A stretch of DNA of 64,000 nt from Shimazuella kribbensis DSM 45090 (GTDB taxonomy: Bacteria > Bacillota > Bacilli > Thermoactinomycetales > Thermoactinomycetaceae), in assembly GCF_000428065.1 (NCBI RefSeq), contig NZ_ATZF01000003.1, positions 1-64,000 on the forward strand, read 5' to 3'. Below, in pieces: positions 34,825 to 44,692 of the stretch; position 1 is the stretch's first letter; each line of letters opens with the position of its first letter. Made by a program: the position numbers and the translations under genes. Below the pieces are notes generated by a model, which had not been told where the DNA came from, searched no databases, and saw nothing but the letters and a program-made list of their open reading frames with translations.

Positions 34825-36015
34825 ATGTCAAGAAACGCATCAATTATTGATCTAACGGATAAATTTGGGGCTAAAAATTATCATCCTCTTCCCATCGTAT
34901 TGGTAGAAGGGGAAGGTATCTGGGTTACCGATGCAGATGGTAACCGCTATATGGATATGTTGAGTGCATATTCTGCACTGAATCATGGCCATCGTCATCC
35001 TCGTCTGATTCAAGCACTAAAAGATCAAGCAGATAAAATTACACTTACCTCTCGAGCCTTTCACAGCGAAACGCTTGGACCATTCTATGAGAAAGTAGCA
35101 CAAATTACGGGCAAAGAAATGGTGTTGCCTATGAATACAGGTGCTGAGGCTGTCGAAACGGCTATCAAAGCTGTTCGTCGTTGGGCTTATGATGTAAAAA
35201 AGGTAGCAAAAGATCAGGCTGAAATCATCGTATGCGCAGATAACTTCCATGGCAGAACCATATCTACCATCTCCATGTCATCCAACCCAGATTATCAAAG
35301 AGGTTTTGGACCATTGACCCCGGGATTCAAAGTAGTTCCTTATGGAGATGCGGAAGCGCTCAAAAATGCTATCACACCAAACACGGCTGCTCTCATTTTA
35401 GAACCGATCCAAGGGGAAGCTGGAATTATTATCCCTCCTGAAGGTTTCTTAAAAGCTGCTCAATCTATCTGTAAAGAGAACAATGTATTATTTGTCGCAG
35501 ATGAAATCCAAACTGGTTTTGGCAGAACAGGTCAACTATTCGCTTGTGATTGGGAAGATGTCAAGCCAGATATGTATATTATGGGTAAAGCACTTGGTGG
35601 CGGTGTGATGCCAATATCTGCTGTAGCTGCGGATAAAGAGATTTTGGGTGTATTTGAACCCGGTTCTCATGGTTCCACATTCGGAGGAAACCCGCTTGCT
35701 TGTGCTGTTTCTATAGCTGCCCTTGAAGTATTGGAAGAAGATGATTTAACCAAAAAATCACGTGAGCTTGGAGCATATTTCAAAGAAGAACTTCAAAAAA
35801 TCGAAAACCCAGTGATTAAAGAAGTTCGAGGTAAAGGATTATTTGTTGGAATGGAGCTACATGAAAAAGCACGTCCATACTGTGAACGATTAATGGATGA
35901 AGGATTACTTTGCAAAGAAACTCATGACAACACCATCCGCTTTGCCCCACCTTTGACCATCACAAGAGAAGAATTAGATCAAGCTCTTGCTTTGGTGAAA
36001 AAAATATTAAGCTAA
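34825..36015 (+). CDS. rocD: Ornithine aminotransferase
   Basis: 396 aa. Class III aminotransferase; [34 protein letters not shown] and IMGKALGGG (PLP Lys) match RocD closely. It converts ornithine and 2-oxoglutarate to glutamate semialdehyde and glutamate. SD AGGAGGAG. A single gene, perhaps under catabolite control. Confidence 0.94.
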   Translation: MSRNASIIDLTDKFGAKNYHPLPIVLVEGEGIWVTDADGNRYMDMLSAYSALNHGHRHPRLIQALKDQADKITLTSRAFHSETLGPFYEKVAQITGKEMVLPMNTGAEAVETAIKAVRRWAYDVKKVAKDQAEIIVCADNFHGRTISTISMSSNPDYQRGFGPLTPGFKVVPYGDAEALKNAITPNTAALILEPIQGEAGIIIPPEGFLKAAQSICKENNVLFVADEIQTGFGRTGQLFACDWEDVKPDMYIMGKALGGGVMPISAVAADKEILGVFEPGSHGSTFGGNPLACAVSIAALEVLEEDDLTKKSRELGAYFKEELQKIENPVIKEVRGKGLFVGMELHEKARPYCERLMDEGLLCKETHDNTIRFAPPLTITREELDQALALVKKILS

Positions 36016-36018
36016 TAC

Positions 36019-36052
36019 AAAAAAGCTCCTGCTTAGTCAGGGGCCTTTTTTT
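36019..36052 (+). terminator. rocD terminator
   Basis: AAAAAAGCTCCTG paired with CAGGGGCCTTTTTT, directly after the stop. Confidence 0.85.
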
Positions 36053-36144
36053 GTATTATGAATCGCAAACAAGGAGATATCCTCGCCTTTTTCTTTGCCT
36101 TTGCATAAGTTGAGGATATCGGAATAAAACAAAGGATGTGTAAA

Positions 36145-36375
36145 ATGAATCATTACTATTTAAGGTCTAGACCTTTCATCACGTTCGATCCTGCTCCTCA
36201 TGTACCACATGAACCACACGAACCACACGAACCTTTGGAGCCACGTAAACCTCATGAACAACCTTTTGGACCTTTTCAAGAACAAACTAGAAATCCTTCA
36301 AGAGCACCATTGGCTCCAAGATTGCGATTACCATTTTATCCTTATATGTATCCTCCATACTATGAAACATTTTAA
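36145..36375 (+). CDS. Pro/His/Glu-rich small protein, possible spore-coat component
   Basis: 76 aa from ATG 36145 (SD AAAGGA). A tandem His-Glu-Pro repeat (PHVPHEPHEPHEPLEP) is followed by a Tyr/Pro-rich tail (FYPYMYPPYYETF). Low complexity and Tyr-rich ends resemble spore coat or cross-linked structural proteins. No homologue recognised. Confidence 0.6.
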   Translation: MNHYYLRSRPFITFDPAPHVPHEPHEPHEPLEPRKPHEQPFGPFQEQTRNPSRAPLAPRLRLPFYPYMYPPYYETF

Positions 36376-36442
36376 AAGTGAATACCTTGTTTGTTTATTT
36401 TGATACGAATTAAATTTGAATTGAAAGTTCTATTAAAAGGTT

Positions 36443-37048
36443 CTAACTAACAAATACCTTTTCTTTTATCCGTTCCAAAGTACGTTCCCCAATACCAGAA
36501 ACCTGTAACAACTCATCAACCGACCGAAATCCTCCATGCTCTCCACGATACTGAATGATCGCTTTGGCTTTTGTTGGTCCCAGGCCTTCTAATGTTTCCA
36601 ATTCCTCTAAAGTAGCTGTATTTAAGTTAATTTTATTGTCTTCTTTCGTCTGAATGGGAGAGGCTTCCGAAGGTATTGCTTCTCCTTTTTTTGGAATATA
36701 AATCATCGATCCATCTGCTATTATTTTAGCTAGATTCATTCGGTTCGTATCTGCTTGTTCGGATGCTCCTCCTGCTGCTTCCAAAACTTGATACAGACGT
36801 ACAGGAACGGGAAGTTTATATATCCCCGGCTTTTTAATTGCTCCTTTTACATCAATGGTAGCAATTTGAGCTTGTTTCTTTGTTTCTACTGGTTTAACTT
36901 GGGGTTGTTGCTGATACATAGGTAAAGAAGTATTCTGTAACGAAAGATCGTCTTGATTCCAAAGTAATGCTCCAATAGCAAAAACCAAAATTGCCACAAG
37001 AGCAATAGCTAATTTTTTTTCCCTCGGTGACCATGTAAAAGGACTCAT
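36443..37048 (-). CDS. comEA: ComEA, DNA receptor of the competence machinery
   Basis: 201 aa from ATG 37048, which has GGAGG seven bases upstream. One membrane anchor (about 12-30), an SLBB-like domain (TIDVKGAIKKPGIYKLP), then a helix-hairpin-helix pair (INLNTATLEELETLEGLGPTKA). Binds double-stranded DNA at the cell surface and hands it to ComEC. Confidence 0.93.
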   Translation of the reverse strand: MSPFTWSPREKKLAIALVAILVFAIGALLWNQDDLSLQNTSLPMYQQQPQVKPVETKKQAQIATIDVKGAIKKPGIYKLPVPVRLYQVLEAAGGASEQADTNRMNLAKIIADGSMIYIPKKGEAIPSEASPIQTKEDNKINLNTATLEELETLEGLGPTKAKAIIQYRGEHGGFRSVDELLQVSGIGERTLERIKEKVFVS

Positions 37049-37151
37049 ACCATAACCTCCAAATACGACTGACTCCTTTACCAATTCGCAGTTTGTTCAT
37101 AAATCCCCTACCAAAAAGGAATATTATCCCAAAAAATGTTTCTCCTCTATT

Positions 37152-37187
37152 AAAAAAACAAAAAACTCCTATTTTATCAGGAGTTTT
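37152..37187 (-). terminator. Terminator of the 49-aa gene
   Basis: AAAACTCCT/AGGAGTTTT stem, followed by TTTTTTG on the minus strand. Confidence 0.8.
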
Positions 37188-37205
37188 CAGCAATCCCATC
37201 ACAAT

Positions 37206-37355
37206 CTAGGTAGCAGGGAAGTTTTTCCCTTTTATCTTCTTTTCTTTATTTGCTTCTACTGCCTCACCTAGTGGTGTACCTTTTTTGGCCAGCTCTTCAT
37301 CATGCTCTTTACTTGCTCCAACTGCTTGTAGTTTTTCTGTTTTTTGCTGATCCAT
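37206..37355 (-). CDS. Small hydrophilic protein, unknown
   Basis: 49 aa. An excellent SD (AGGAGGGG) lies before the ATG and a terminator follows. Starts MDQQKTEKLQAVGASKEHDE and ends KKIKGKNFPAT. Highly charged, with no hydrophobic segment. It could be a small spore protein, but I do not recognise it. Confidence 0.68.
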   Translation of the reverse strand: MDQQKTEKLQAVGASKEHDEELAKKGTPLGEAVEANKEKKIKGKNFPAT

Positions 37356-37401
37356 ACTATCCCCTCCTAGTTATTTGGGGTAAGTATGTCCGTTTGCAGA
37401 A

Positions 37402-37438
37402 AAAAATACCCATCTTTCTTCCAAGATGGGTATTTTTA
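37402..37438. terminator. Terminator of the ugd/nucleotidyltransferase operon
   Basis: AAAAATACCCATCTT/AAGATGGGTATTTTT, a perfect 15-bp stem overlapping the stop of the nucleotidyltransferase gene. Confidence 0.9.
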
Positions 37439-38452
37439 CTCCGATATCGACATTCTTGAATGGTCACCTAGCACAAATCGTACCCCTTGATCGTGTGTTT
37501 GATGATCTCCAATTAACCTAACATACTGTCCAATTACACTATCGATCACAGGCTTACCTACATCTCGTATGGTTGCATAATCCAAACAGATGCTATTTGT
37601 TATTTTACAATTTTCTAGTATCGCATAATTACCTATGGTGACATTTGGTCCAATGATCGAATTGGAGAGAACACAATGATCACCAATTACGACTGGACCT
37701 CTCACGGTGCAATTTTCCAACTTCGTATTTTTTCCAATATGAATGGATGTATGCATGGTATCTTCCAACATCCACTTGTTTGCAACTAGCCAACGATCGA
37801 TCGTTCCTACATCTGTATAATGTTTATCTGTAATTGAATAAGAGATCGCATAATTTTGATGAATCAGCCATTGAATCGCATCTGTGATTTCATACTCTCC
37901 TCTCGAAGAAGGACGAATTGCTCGGACTGCCTCAAAAATAGCAGGAGAGAAATGATACATACCAATCACTGCTAGATTACTTTTCGGATTAACAGGTTTT
38001 TCTACGATATTAACAGCTCGATCTTCGACAATTTCTGCTACTCCATAGTCACTAGGATTTTCTACTTTGGAAAGTAAGATCGATCCATGATTTCCTTGAA
38101 ATGCTGAAATTAATGTTTCTAAAGGCTCTTTGATTAAATTATCACCTAACAAGAGAACAAAAGAATCGTTATTTACGAACGATTCTACTAGAGTAAGAGC
38201 GTGAGCTATTCCAAGTTGATCCGTTTGATATATAATAACTGGTTTCGGAGTCAAATTACTCATATAATCGATAAGCGGCTTTTGCTCCGGATGCACAACA
38301 ACAGCAATCTCATCTATTCCAGCTTTATAAAATTTTTCGAGACAATATGCAACGAGCGGACGATTCATAACTGGTAACATGGTTTTAGGTGTAGTCAAAG
38401 AAAAGGGCTGCATCCTTGTCCCTTTCCCTGCACATAAAATTACCCCTTTCAT
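37436..38452 (-). CDS. RmlA-like sugar nucleotidyltransferase with left-handed beta-helix tail
   Basis: 338 aa from ATG 38452, whose ATGA overlaps the ugd stop. The N-terminal signature ILCAGKGTRMQPFSLTTPKTMLP (split here for length: GAGKGTRM type) shows a nucleotidyl transferase. Hexapeptide-like repeats in the last 90 residues form a beta-helix. Such long RmlA-like proteins activate glucose-1-phosphate with dTTP or UTP. With Ugd it would supply a UDP- or dTDP-sugar acid for a surface polymer. Confidence 0.85.
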   Translation of the reverse strand: MKGVILCAGKGTRMQPFSLTTPKTMLPVMNRPLVAYCLEKFYKAGIDEIAVVVHPEQKPLIDYMSNLTPKPVIIYQTDQLGIAHALTLVESFVNNDSFVLLLGDNLIKEPLETLISAFQGNHGSILLSKVENPSDYGVAEIVEDRAVNIVEKPVNPKSNLAVIGMYHFSPAIFEAVRAIRPSSRGEYEITDAIQWLIHQNYAISYSITDKHYTDVGTIDRWLVANKWMLEDTMHTSIHIGKNTKLENCTVRGPVVIGDHCVLSNSIIGPNVTIGNYAILENCKITNSICLDYATIRDVGKPVIDSVIGQYVRLIGDHQTHDQGVRFVLGDHSRMSISE

Positions 38453-39747
38453 GATACACACACCCCAACTCCATAATAATCCCAGCCACGCAACAAATGT
38501 GACTCTACAACATTTCTCCCATCAAATAAAATAGGATTAACCACCTTGCGCAACGCCATATCCCAATCCATCTTCACAATATCGGGCCATTCTGTGGCTA
38601 AAATGACTGCATTTGCCTGATCTACTGCCTCCAACGGGTCAGCACTATACGTTACATCTGGAAAAATTCGCTGCATAGCTGGAATTCCTTTGGGGTCATA
38701 AGCGGATACTCTCGCTTTTTTGTGTAAAAGAAAATCCAAGATACGAATAGCGGGCGATTCTCGAATGTCATCTGTATGTGGTTTGAAAGTAAGACCCAGT
38801 ACAGCAATTTTTTTATTGGCTAATCCCTCTATGGTCGTCTCTACTTTATTTAAAAACCACTTTACTTGTGTATCATTCACATTTTTTACAGCTTGCAACA
38901 ATGTAAAATCAATCCCTGCATCTTTTCCTATCTGAAGCAAAGCATCTGTATCTTTTGGAAAACAGGAACCACCGTATCCAATACCAGCTTGTAAAAATTG
39001 CGTTCCGATACGATTGTCCATTCCCATTCCCTTTGTTACATCCGTAATATTTGCTCCTACTTTTTCAGATAGCCGTGCTAGTTCATTAGCAAATGAAATT
39101 TTAGTAGCTAAAAAGGCATTGGATGCATACTTAATCAATTCACTGTTCCGCACGGTCGTGAAATAGAGTTTATCTATATGAGATTGATATAATGCTTCCA
39201 TTGTTTTTTTGGCAGATGAAGAAGTACATCCAATTACGATTCTATCTGGATTTCTTGCATCTTGTAATGCTCTTCCTTCTCTAAGAAATTCCGGATTTGA
39301 TATAATCTCAAATGGAATATCTACCCCTCTTCTTCTAAGTTCTTGATCGATAATCTGTTTGACCACATCCCCTGTACCCACCGGAACAGTACTTTTGATG
39401 ACAATCAATTTCTCCGATTTCATATGTTTCCCTATTTGACTCGCTACTTTTTTCACATAGGTTAAATCGGCTCTACCATCCTCGGAGGCAGGAGTTCCGA
39501 CTGCAATCATCACTACACTGCATGAGTTTATAGCAGATATATACTGGGAGAATGAAATTTGTTTGGATAACAATAACTCTCGCAATTTCTCCTCTAAACC
39601 ATCCTCATAAATAGGAAGGCTCCCCTGCTCTAAAGATTGGATTTTCTTTTTATCTTTCTCTATCCCAAATACCTGGTGCCCATCTAAACCCAAAGCAACG
39701 CTCATGGTAGTTCCGACATAGCCCATGCCAATCACTGCAACGTTCAT
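38449..39747 (-). CDS. ugd: UDP-glucose 6-dehydrogenase
   Basis: 432 aa. NAD-binding motif GMGYVGTTMSVALG at the N-terminus, substrate-binding NPEFLREGRALQD and the catalytic Cys in GYGGSCFPKDT. Oxidises UDP-glucose to UDP-glucuronate. Upstream of and coupled to the nucleotidyltransferase gene. Confidence 0.94.
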   Translation of the reverse strand: MNVAVIGMGYVGTTMSVALGLDGHQVFGIEKDKKKIQSLEQGSLPIYEDGLEEKLRELLLSKQISFSQYISAINSCSVVMIAVGTPASEDGRADLTYVKKVASQIGKHMKSEKLIVIKSTVPVGTGDVVKQIIDQELRRRGVDIPFEIISNPEFLREGRALQDARNPDRIVIGCTSSSAKKTMEALYQSHIDKLYFTTVRNSELIKYASNAFLATKISFANELARLSEKVGANITDVTKGMGMDNRIGTQFLQAGIGYGGSCFPKDTDALLQIGKDAGIDFTLLQAVKNVNDTQVKWFLNKVETTIEGLANKKIAVLGLTFKPHTDDIRESPAIRILDFLLHKKARVSAYDPKGIPAMQRIFPDVTYSADPLEAVDQANAVILATEWPDIVKMDWDMALRKVVNPILFDGRNVVESHLLRGWDYYGVGVCVS

Positions 39748-39941
39748 GACATCGCCTCTCCATCTATCTATATTTCATTGGTGCTCTTACTATATGTTTG
39801 GTGTCTATTATTTGATCCATAAAATTATGTTATTTCAATGAAAAACACCTATTTTTGTAGATAAACAGATAGTTGCCCTTACTTTTCTTTCCTACAAACA
39901 TATTTTGAAACAAATGAAGATTTTAAGTGGGAGGGCTTTGA

Positions 39942-41462
39942 ATGAGCGAGTATATCATTCAGCCTTGGGGCACTGCCGAACAAGATTTTGAAGATGTACC
40001 AATTGAACTAACCAACCTAGCAAAAAAAGTAACAACTCACTACGACATGAAACTTATAAGTATAGAGATGATCACCTCTAAGCCTGACAAAGGCGGTGCC
40101 ATTTGGCGAATTGATACGGATAAAGGACTTCGTAGTTTAAAAGTATTACATCGTACTCCAGAAAGAAGCTTGTTTAGTGTAGGGGCTCAAGAATATGTCG
40201 TAAAACAGGGGGCTCGAGTACCAAAACTGATCCGTACGAAAACAGGAAAAAATTGTATAGAAGCTGGCGGAAAGCTATGGATCGTAACAGATTGGATCGA
40301 TTTAACACCTGCTGATCAGACCACCGTTGAAGGCTTTGGTATGCTTTGCTATGGACTGGGAGAATTTCACCAGCATTCGAAAGGGTACGATCCTCCATTT
40401 GGATCTAAATTTTCAAGCAGACTCCATTCATACCCCAAACAATATGAAAAAATGGCAACTAAAATCAATTGGTTTCGAGAATTAGCTCGTGCCTATCCAG
40501 AAATGCCAGCTAGCAGAATGTTGTATTTAATGGTGGACAAATACGAACGACAAGCAATAAAAGCTTTGGAACGCTTAAATACAACTCCTTATTACGATTT
40601 AATCGCCAAAGGAGAACAGTATTGGGGACTTGCTCACCAAGACTACGGATTTTCCAATGGACAGCTCGGACCAAATGGAGTATGGGTTATCGACTTAGAT
40701 GGAGTATCTTTCGATTTACCCATTCGCGACTTGCGTAAATTGGTCACAAGCTCCATGGAAGATAAAGGAGCTTGGGATGTGGAATGGATGAATAGTATGA
40801 TTCAAGCTTATCATCAGGCCAATCCAATCAGTCCTGAATTATTTGAAGTCTTCCTCACTGATATGATGTTGCCAAATGAATTTTACAAACATGTAAAAGA
40901 AATTATTTTCAGTCCAACAACACTGATGAACGAGCAATTAGAGGTATTACTGACCAATATTGAAAACCAAGATTCTACCAAATGGACTACCTTACAACAA
41001 CTCAGCAAAGAGTGGAAAGTTGGCGGTAAAAATATTCCAAACTGGGAGAAATTCTCGCGTGAAAATGCACCAGCCAAACGCTTCCGAAGACTTGATCCAG
41101 TAGACCAAACAAAAGTAACACCACCAGAAAATCCAATACAAAATCCAGAATCCGCACCAGAAACAACCCCGGTTCGCACGCCGATCCCTCGTAGAAGACG
41201 AAGAAAAATGATTCCAAGACATGGAAGCAGAGCCCCATTAAATCGAAGAAGAAGAACTCCTTTACGTACGCCTAAAAAACCATTGAACAAAAGGAAAAGG
41301 CATATTGGCAAACATCCTGTTCCAAAGAAAAGAACATTCGGTACAAAACCAATTCAGAAAAAACGAAGCATCGGAACAAAACCAAGTCCCAAGAAAAAAA
41401 ACATCAGATTAATTGAAATATGGTTAAATCCCTTGTTAATAAGAAGGGGTGTAAAGAAATGA
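39942..41462 (+). CDS. cotS: CotS-family spore coat protein with long basic C-terminal tail
   Basis: 506 aa. Residues 1-330 are a kinase-like (APH/CotS) fold: WGLAHQDYGFSNG and VWVIDLDGVSFDLPIRDL correspond to the catalytic and metal loops. From about residue 375 the chain becomes Arg/Lys/Pro-rich with repeats of the type GTKPxxKK. CotS proteins sit in the inner coat. The stop overlaps the ATG of a CotSA-like gene, as in the B. subtilis pair. Symbol by family and arrangement. Confidence 0.82.
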   Translation: MSEYIIQPWGTAEQDFEDVPIELTNLAKKVTTHYDMKLISIEMITSKPDKGGAIWRIDTDKGLRSLKVLHRTPERSLFSVGAQEYVVKQGARVPKLIRTKTGKNCIEAGGKLWIVTDWIDLTPADQTTVEGFGMLCYGLGEFHQHSKGYDPPFGSKFSSRLHSYPKQYEKMATKINWFRELARAYPEMPASRMLYLMVDKYERQAIKALERLNTTPYYDLIAKGEQYWGLAHQDYGFSNGQLGPNGVWVIDLDGVSFDLPIRDLRKLVTSSMEDKGAWDVEWMNSMIQAYHQANPISPELFEVFLTDMMLPNEFYKHVKEIIFSPTTLMNEQLEVLLTNIENQDSTKWTTLQQLSKEWKVGGKNIPNWEKFSRENAPAKRFRRLDPVDQTKVTPPENPIQNPESAPETTPVRTPIPRRRRRKMIPRHGSRAPLNRRRRTPLRTPKKPLNKRKRHIGKHPVPKKRTFGTKPIQKKRSIGTKPSPKKKNIRLIEIWLNPLLIRRGVKK

Positions 41463-42622
41463 ATATTCTTATGATATGCACAGAAAAATTACCTGTCCCT
41501 TCTATTCGCGGAGGAGCAATTCAAACCTATATTGATGGAGTCTCTTCTTTATTAAGTAAACGTCACAACCTTAGCATTTTAAGTGTAGATGATCCCAGCT
41601 TACCAAATAGGCAAACACTAGCAGGTATTCAATATGTTCGAGTCCCAGGGAAATTACCAGATGTCTATATAAAACATGTAGTAGAGTACCTAAAAGGAAA
41701 CGCAAAACAGTATGATCTCATTCATGTTTTCAATCGCCCGAAATTTGTTCCTGCAATCAAACAAGTAGCACCTCATGCCAGATTAATCCTCAGCATGCAT
41801 AATGACATGTTTTTATTGGAAAAAATCGACCTTGGAACAGCAACAACAGCGATTGAATCATTGGAAAAAATCGTTACTGTCAGCAATTATGTTGGAAATA
41901 CGATTGCTAAGCAATACCCTCAAGCACAAGAGAAATTAAGAACAATCTATTCCGGTGTCGATATCCAGCGCTATATTCCTAGTTCTGAAATGGTCCGCAA
42001 ACAAGAACGTGAGGCACTGAGACGCCAGCATCAATTGCAAAACAAAAAAGTAATATTATTTGTAGGCAGATTAACTGCAAAAAAAGGCGTAGATAAATTA
42101 GTGCTAGCGATGCATTCACTCAAAAAAAAGCACCCTGATATTGCACTTGTCTTAGTGGGAAGCAAATGGTATAGCGATGAAGGAATAAGTGATTATGTCG
42201 CCTATGTCCATGCTTTAGCTCAACGATCAGTCGTACCTGTAGTAACAACAGGATTTGTCGATCCAAAAGAAGTCCACAAATGGTTTTGGGCAGGAGATAT
42301 CTTCGTCTGTACCTCTCTGTGGCAAGAGCCACTTGCCAGAGTACACTATGAAGCAATGGCTGCTGGATTGCCGATTGTCACTACTGCTCGCGGAGGAAAC
42401 CCAGAAGTTATCCAGAGCAGAGAAAATGGACTAATTGTTCAAAATCCCGAAGATCCTGAAGCCTTTGCCACTTCCATCTCGACCATACTCTCTGATGTAG
42501 CACTAAAAAAGCATATGAGTGAAGTCGGACGAAAATTAGCTATTCAAAAATATGGATTTAAGCGGGTTGCAAATGATATTTTATCTGTTTGGGAAAGTCC
42601 AAACGAAAACAAAAAGAAATAG
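41459..42622 (+). CDS. cotSA: Glycosyltransferase family 4, CotSA-like
   Basis: 387 aa from ATG 41459, overlapping the cotS stop. N-terminal GAIQTYIDGVS and C-terminal EAMAAGLPIVTTARGGNPE are GT4 features, with the sugar-nucleotide site around VILFVGRLTAKKGV. It probably glycosylates coat material. Ten bases separate it from the epimerase gene. Confidence 0.88.
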   Translation: MNILMICTEKLPVPSIRGGAIQTYIDGVSSLLSKRHNLSILSVDDPSLPNRQTLAGIQYVRVPGKLPDVYIKHVVEYLKGNAKQYDLIHVFNRPKFVPAIKQVAPHARLILSMHNDMFLLEKIDLGTATTAIESLEKIVTVSNYVGNTIAKQYPQAQEKLRTIYSGVDIQRYIPSSEMVRKQEREALRRQHQLQNKKVILFVGRLTAKKGVDKLVLAMHSLKKKHPDIALVLVGSKWYSDEGISDYVAYVHALAQRSVVPVVTTGFVDPKEVHKWFWAGDIFVCTSLWQEPLARVHYEAMAAGLPIVTTARGGNPEVIQSRENGLIVQNPEDPEAFATSISTILSDVALKKHMSEVGRKLAIQKYGFKRVANDILSVWESPNENKKK

Positions 42623-42631
42623 AGGAGTCTT

Positions 42632-43573
42632 ATGGCAAAATTACTTGTTACTGGATGCGCCGGCTTTATTGGATCTACGTTAGCAGAACAACTGATAAAA
42701 GAAGGTCATACTGTAATTGGCATCGATTGTTTTCGCTCCAATTATGACCGAAACAGAAAAGAAAGAAACCTAAGTTGGCTATCTCAGCAACCTAGGTTTC
42801 ATTTTCTCGAACAAGATCTCATCACAGCAGAAATCTCTCCGCTTCTAGATGGTGTAAACGTCATTTTTCATCTCGCTGCTCTTCCTGGTGTTCGTACAAG
42901 TTGGGGAGCTGATTTTCGTTCTTATGTAGATAACAATATACTGGCAACACAACGTCTCCTAGAAACAGCGAAAGAAAGCAAATCCATTAATAAGATCGTC
43001 TACTCTTCCTCTTCTTCTGTTTATGGAGGAATGAATGGTCCAACCATTGAGGATCATACCCCTCATCCCATCTCTCCTTATGGTGTGACCAAACTTTCTG
43101 CTGAACAGTTGTGTCAGCTCTATCATATTAACTTTGGACTTCCTGTCCAATCCCTTCGCTATTTTACGGTCTTTGGACCGAGACAACGGCCAGATATGGC
43201 TTTTCATCGGATCATTACTCGCATTTTAACAGAGCAACCGATTCCTATTTATGGGGATGGAGAACAATCTCGCGACTTTACCTTTGTAGATGATATTGTC
43301 ACAGCTAATATTCTTGCAGCACATGCGCCTTCGAGCGGTGAAATATTCAATATAGGTGGTATTTCCCATCTCACGGTCAACGAAGTAATTACCATAATGG
43401 AAAAACAAACAGGAAAAAAAGCACTCAAAAACTACCTTCCCCCACAACCTGGTGATCCTAAACATACATGGGCAGATATTTCGAAAGCAAAAAAGTTACT
43501 CCGTTACGAACCAACTTTTGATATTGAAAAAGGAATTGCGTTGCAAATAGAAGAGATCAAAAAGGATTTTTAA
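42632..43573 (+). CDS. NAD-dependent sugar-nucleotide epimerase/dehydratase
   Basis: 313 aa. TGCAGFIGSTLAEQL is the NAD-binding motif; SSSVYGG and SPYGVTKLSAEQ give the Ser-Tyr-Lys catalytic set. Resembles UDP-glucuronate or UDP-glucose 4-epimerases. In an operon with cotS and cotSA, so it likely makes the sugar donor. Confidence 0.9.
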   Translation: MAKLLVTGCAGFIGSTLAEQLIKEGHTVIGIDCFRSNYDRNRKERNLSWLSQQPRFHFLEQDLITAEISPLLDGVNVIFHLAALPGVRTSWGADFRSYVDNNILATQRLLETAKESKSINKIVYSSSSSVYGGMNGPTIEDHTPHPISPYGVTKLSAEQLCQLYHINFGLPVQSLRYFTVFGPRQRPDMAFHRIITRILTEQPIPIYGDGEQSRDFTFVDDIVTANILAAHAPSSGEIFNIGGISHLTVNEVITIMEKQTGKKALKNYLPPQPGDPKHTWADISKAKKLLRYEPTFDIEKGIALQIEEIKKDF

Positions 43574-43643
43574 TCCCATATCATTTCCATGAAGGTTAGT
43601 GATCGGGTGTTGGAAAGAAGACTTACCGCACCCTTTCACACCT

Positions 43644-44585
43644 TTAATTATATCCATCCCAGTAAGACGGAATAATTTCACGGAGTACCGCTTCTTTTCT
43701 TTTTTCTTGTTGCACATCGAAAACTACTTGCTTCCCTTCTAAAAAAGCATAGATGTTTCTATCTAAAATCAAACTTCTTGTACAAAAGTGGTGTAAATCT
43801 TCTTTCCTTAGTGGAGATATATTCTGATAACCGGTTAAAAACTGTTCCACATCTTCTTTATTCCATGGATGAAATCGAAAATGATACATCAACACTTGTG
43901 CCAAATCTTTGCCTATCGCATCATAGGTAAGACGTTCAAAATCAATCAACCACACCTTTTTATTTGAATTCATCATTATATTCTCTTGGTGTAAACTGCC
44001 ATGACATAACTGTGTTGTAATAGTAGGATAATGATAATGTTGTGCTTTGGCATGTTTCATACGATCCAAGAGCCAATAGTTCAACTTTGTATCGTTCCCT
44101 GATCGGGTATACTTTAGTTGATGGAGCTTATGATCGAACCACTCTCCCCACGGTCGACGAACCCGTTTTTTAGAGACATGATGAAAAGGATAAGATGCAA
44201 TTGCATAATGAAATTCGGCTAAGGTTTGACCAGCGAAGAATAGCCAATCTCGCTCATATGGATGAATTTCGTGAACATCGGAAGGAAGCCATTGTTCTAC
44301 TACATAATCATTCTGTCCATAGGCTAAAAGCAGTGTATCCCTATTTGTTTTTTTCAACGAAGGAACAAACAAAAAACCATGCGAATGAAGATGATGGATG
44401 ACCGAATCGATAAAATGAATATCTTTTATTTTTTTTGCACTTTTGAAGGCAACGGTTCCTTGATCTGTCTCTAATTTATACACTGCTCTTACTTTTTGTA
44501 TATCCAAAATTTCATATCCATAGTATTTTTCAACTAATTGCTTTATTTCATATGGAGAAAGCTCCATTTTTGCTCGAATGCGCAC
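43644..44585 (-). CDS. CotS/aminoglycoside-phosphotransferase-like protein
   Basis: 313 aa from GTG 44585, which has AGAAGG eight bases upstream; GTG 44594 overlaps the SD. The kinase-like block LCHGSLHQENIMMNSNKKVWLIDFE carries the catalytic loop (His instead of Asp is not seen; the loop reads HGSLHQEN). Similar to YsxE/YutH/CotI-type coat proteins. Convergent with the epimerase gene. Confidence 0.78.
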   Translation of the reverse strand: MRIRAKMELSPYEIKQLVEKYYGYEILDIQKVRAVYKLETDQGTVAFKSAKKIKDIHFIDSVIHHLHSHGFLFVPSLKKTNRDTLLLAYGQNDYVVEQWLPSDVHEIHPYERDWLFFAGQTLAEFHYAIASYPFHHVSKKRVRRPWGEWFDHKLHQLKYTRSGNDTKLNYWLLDRMKHAKAQHYHYPTITTQLCHGSLHQENIMMNSNKKVWLIDFERLTYDAIGKDLAQVLMYHFRFHPWNKEDVEQFLTGYQNISPLRKEDLHHFCTRSLILDRNIYAFLEGKQVVFDVQQEKRKEAVLREIIPSYWDGYN

Positions 44586-44692
44586 TTGTGTCACCTTCTG
44601 TTATTTCCCATTTCTCCATCATATGAAATTAGGCATAGGTAATGTTACAATCTGCTTACACGAAGTGAATGGTTATTTAAAAAGGAGATTGT

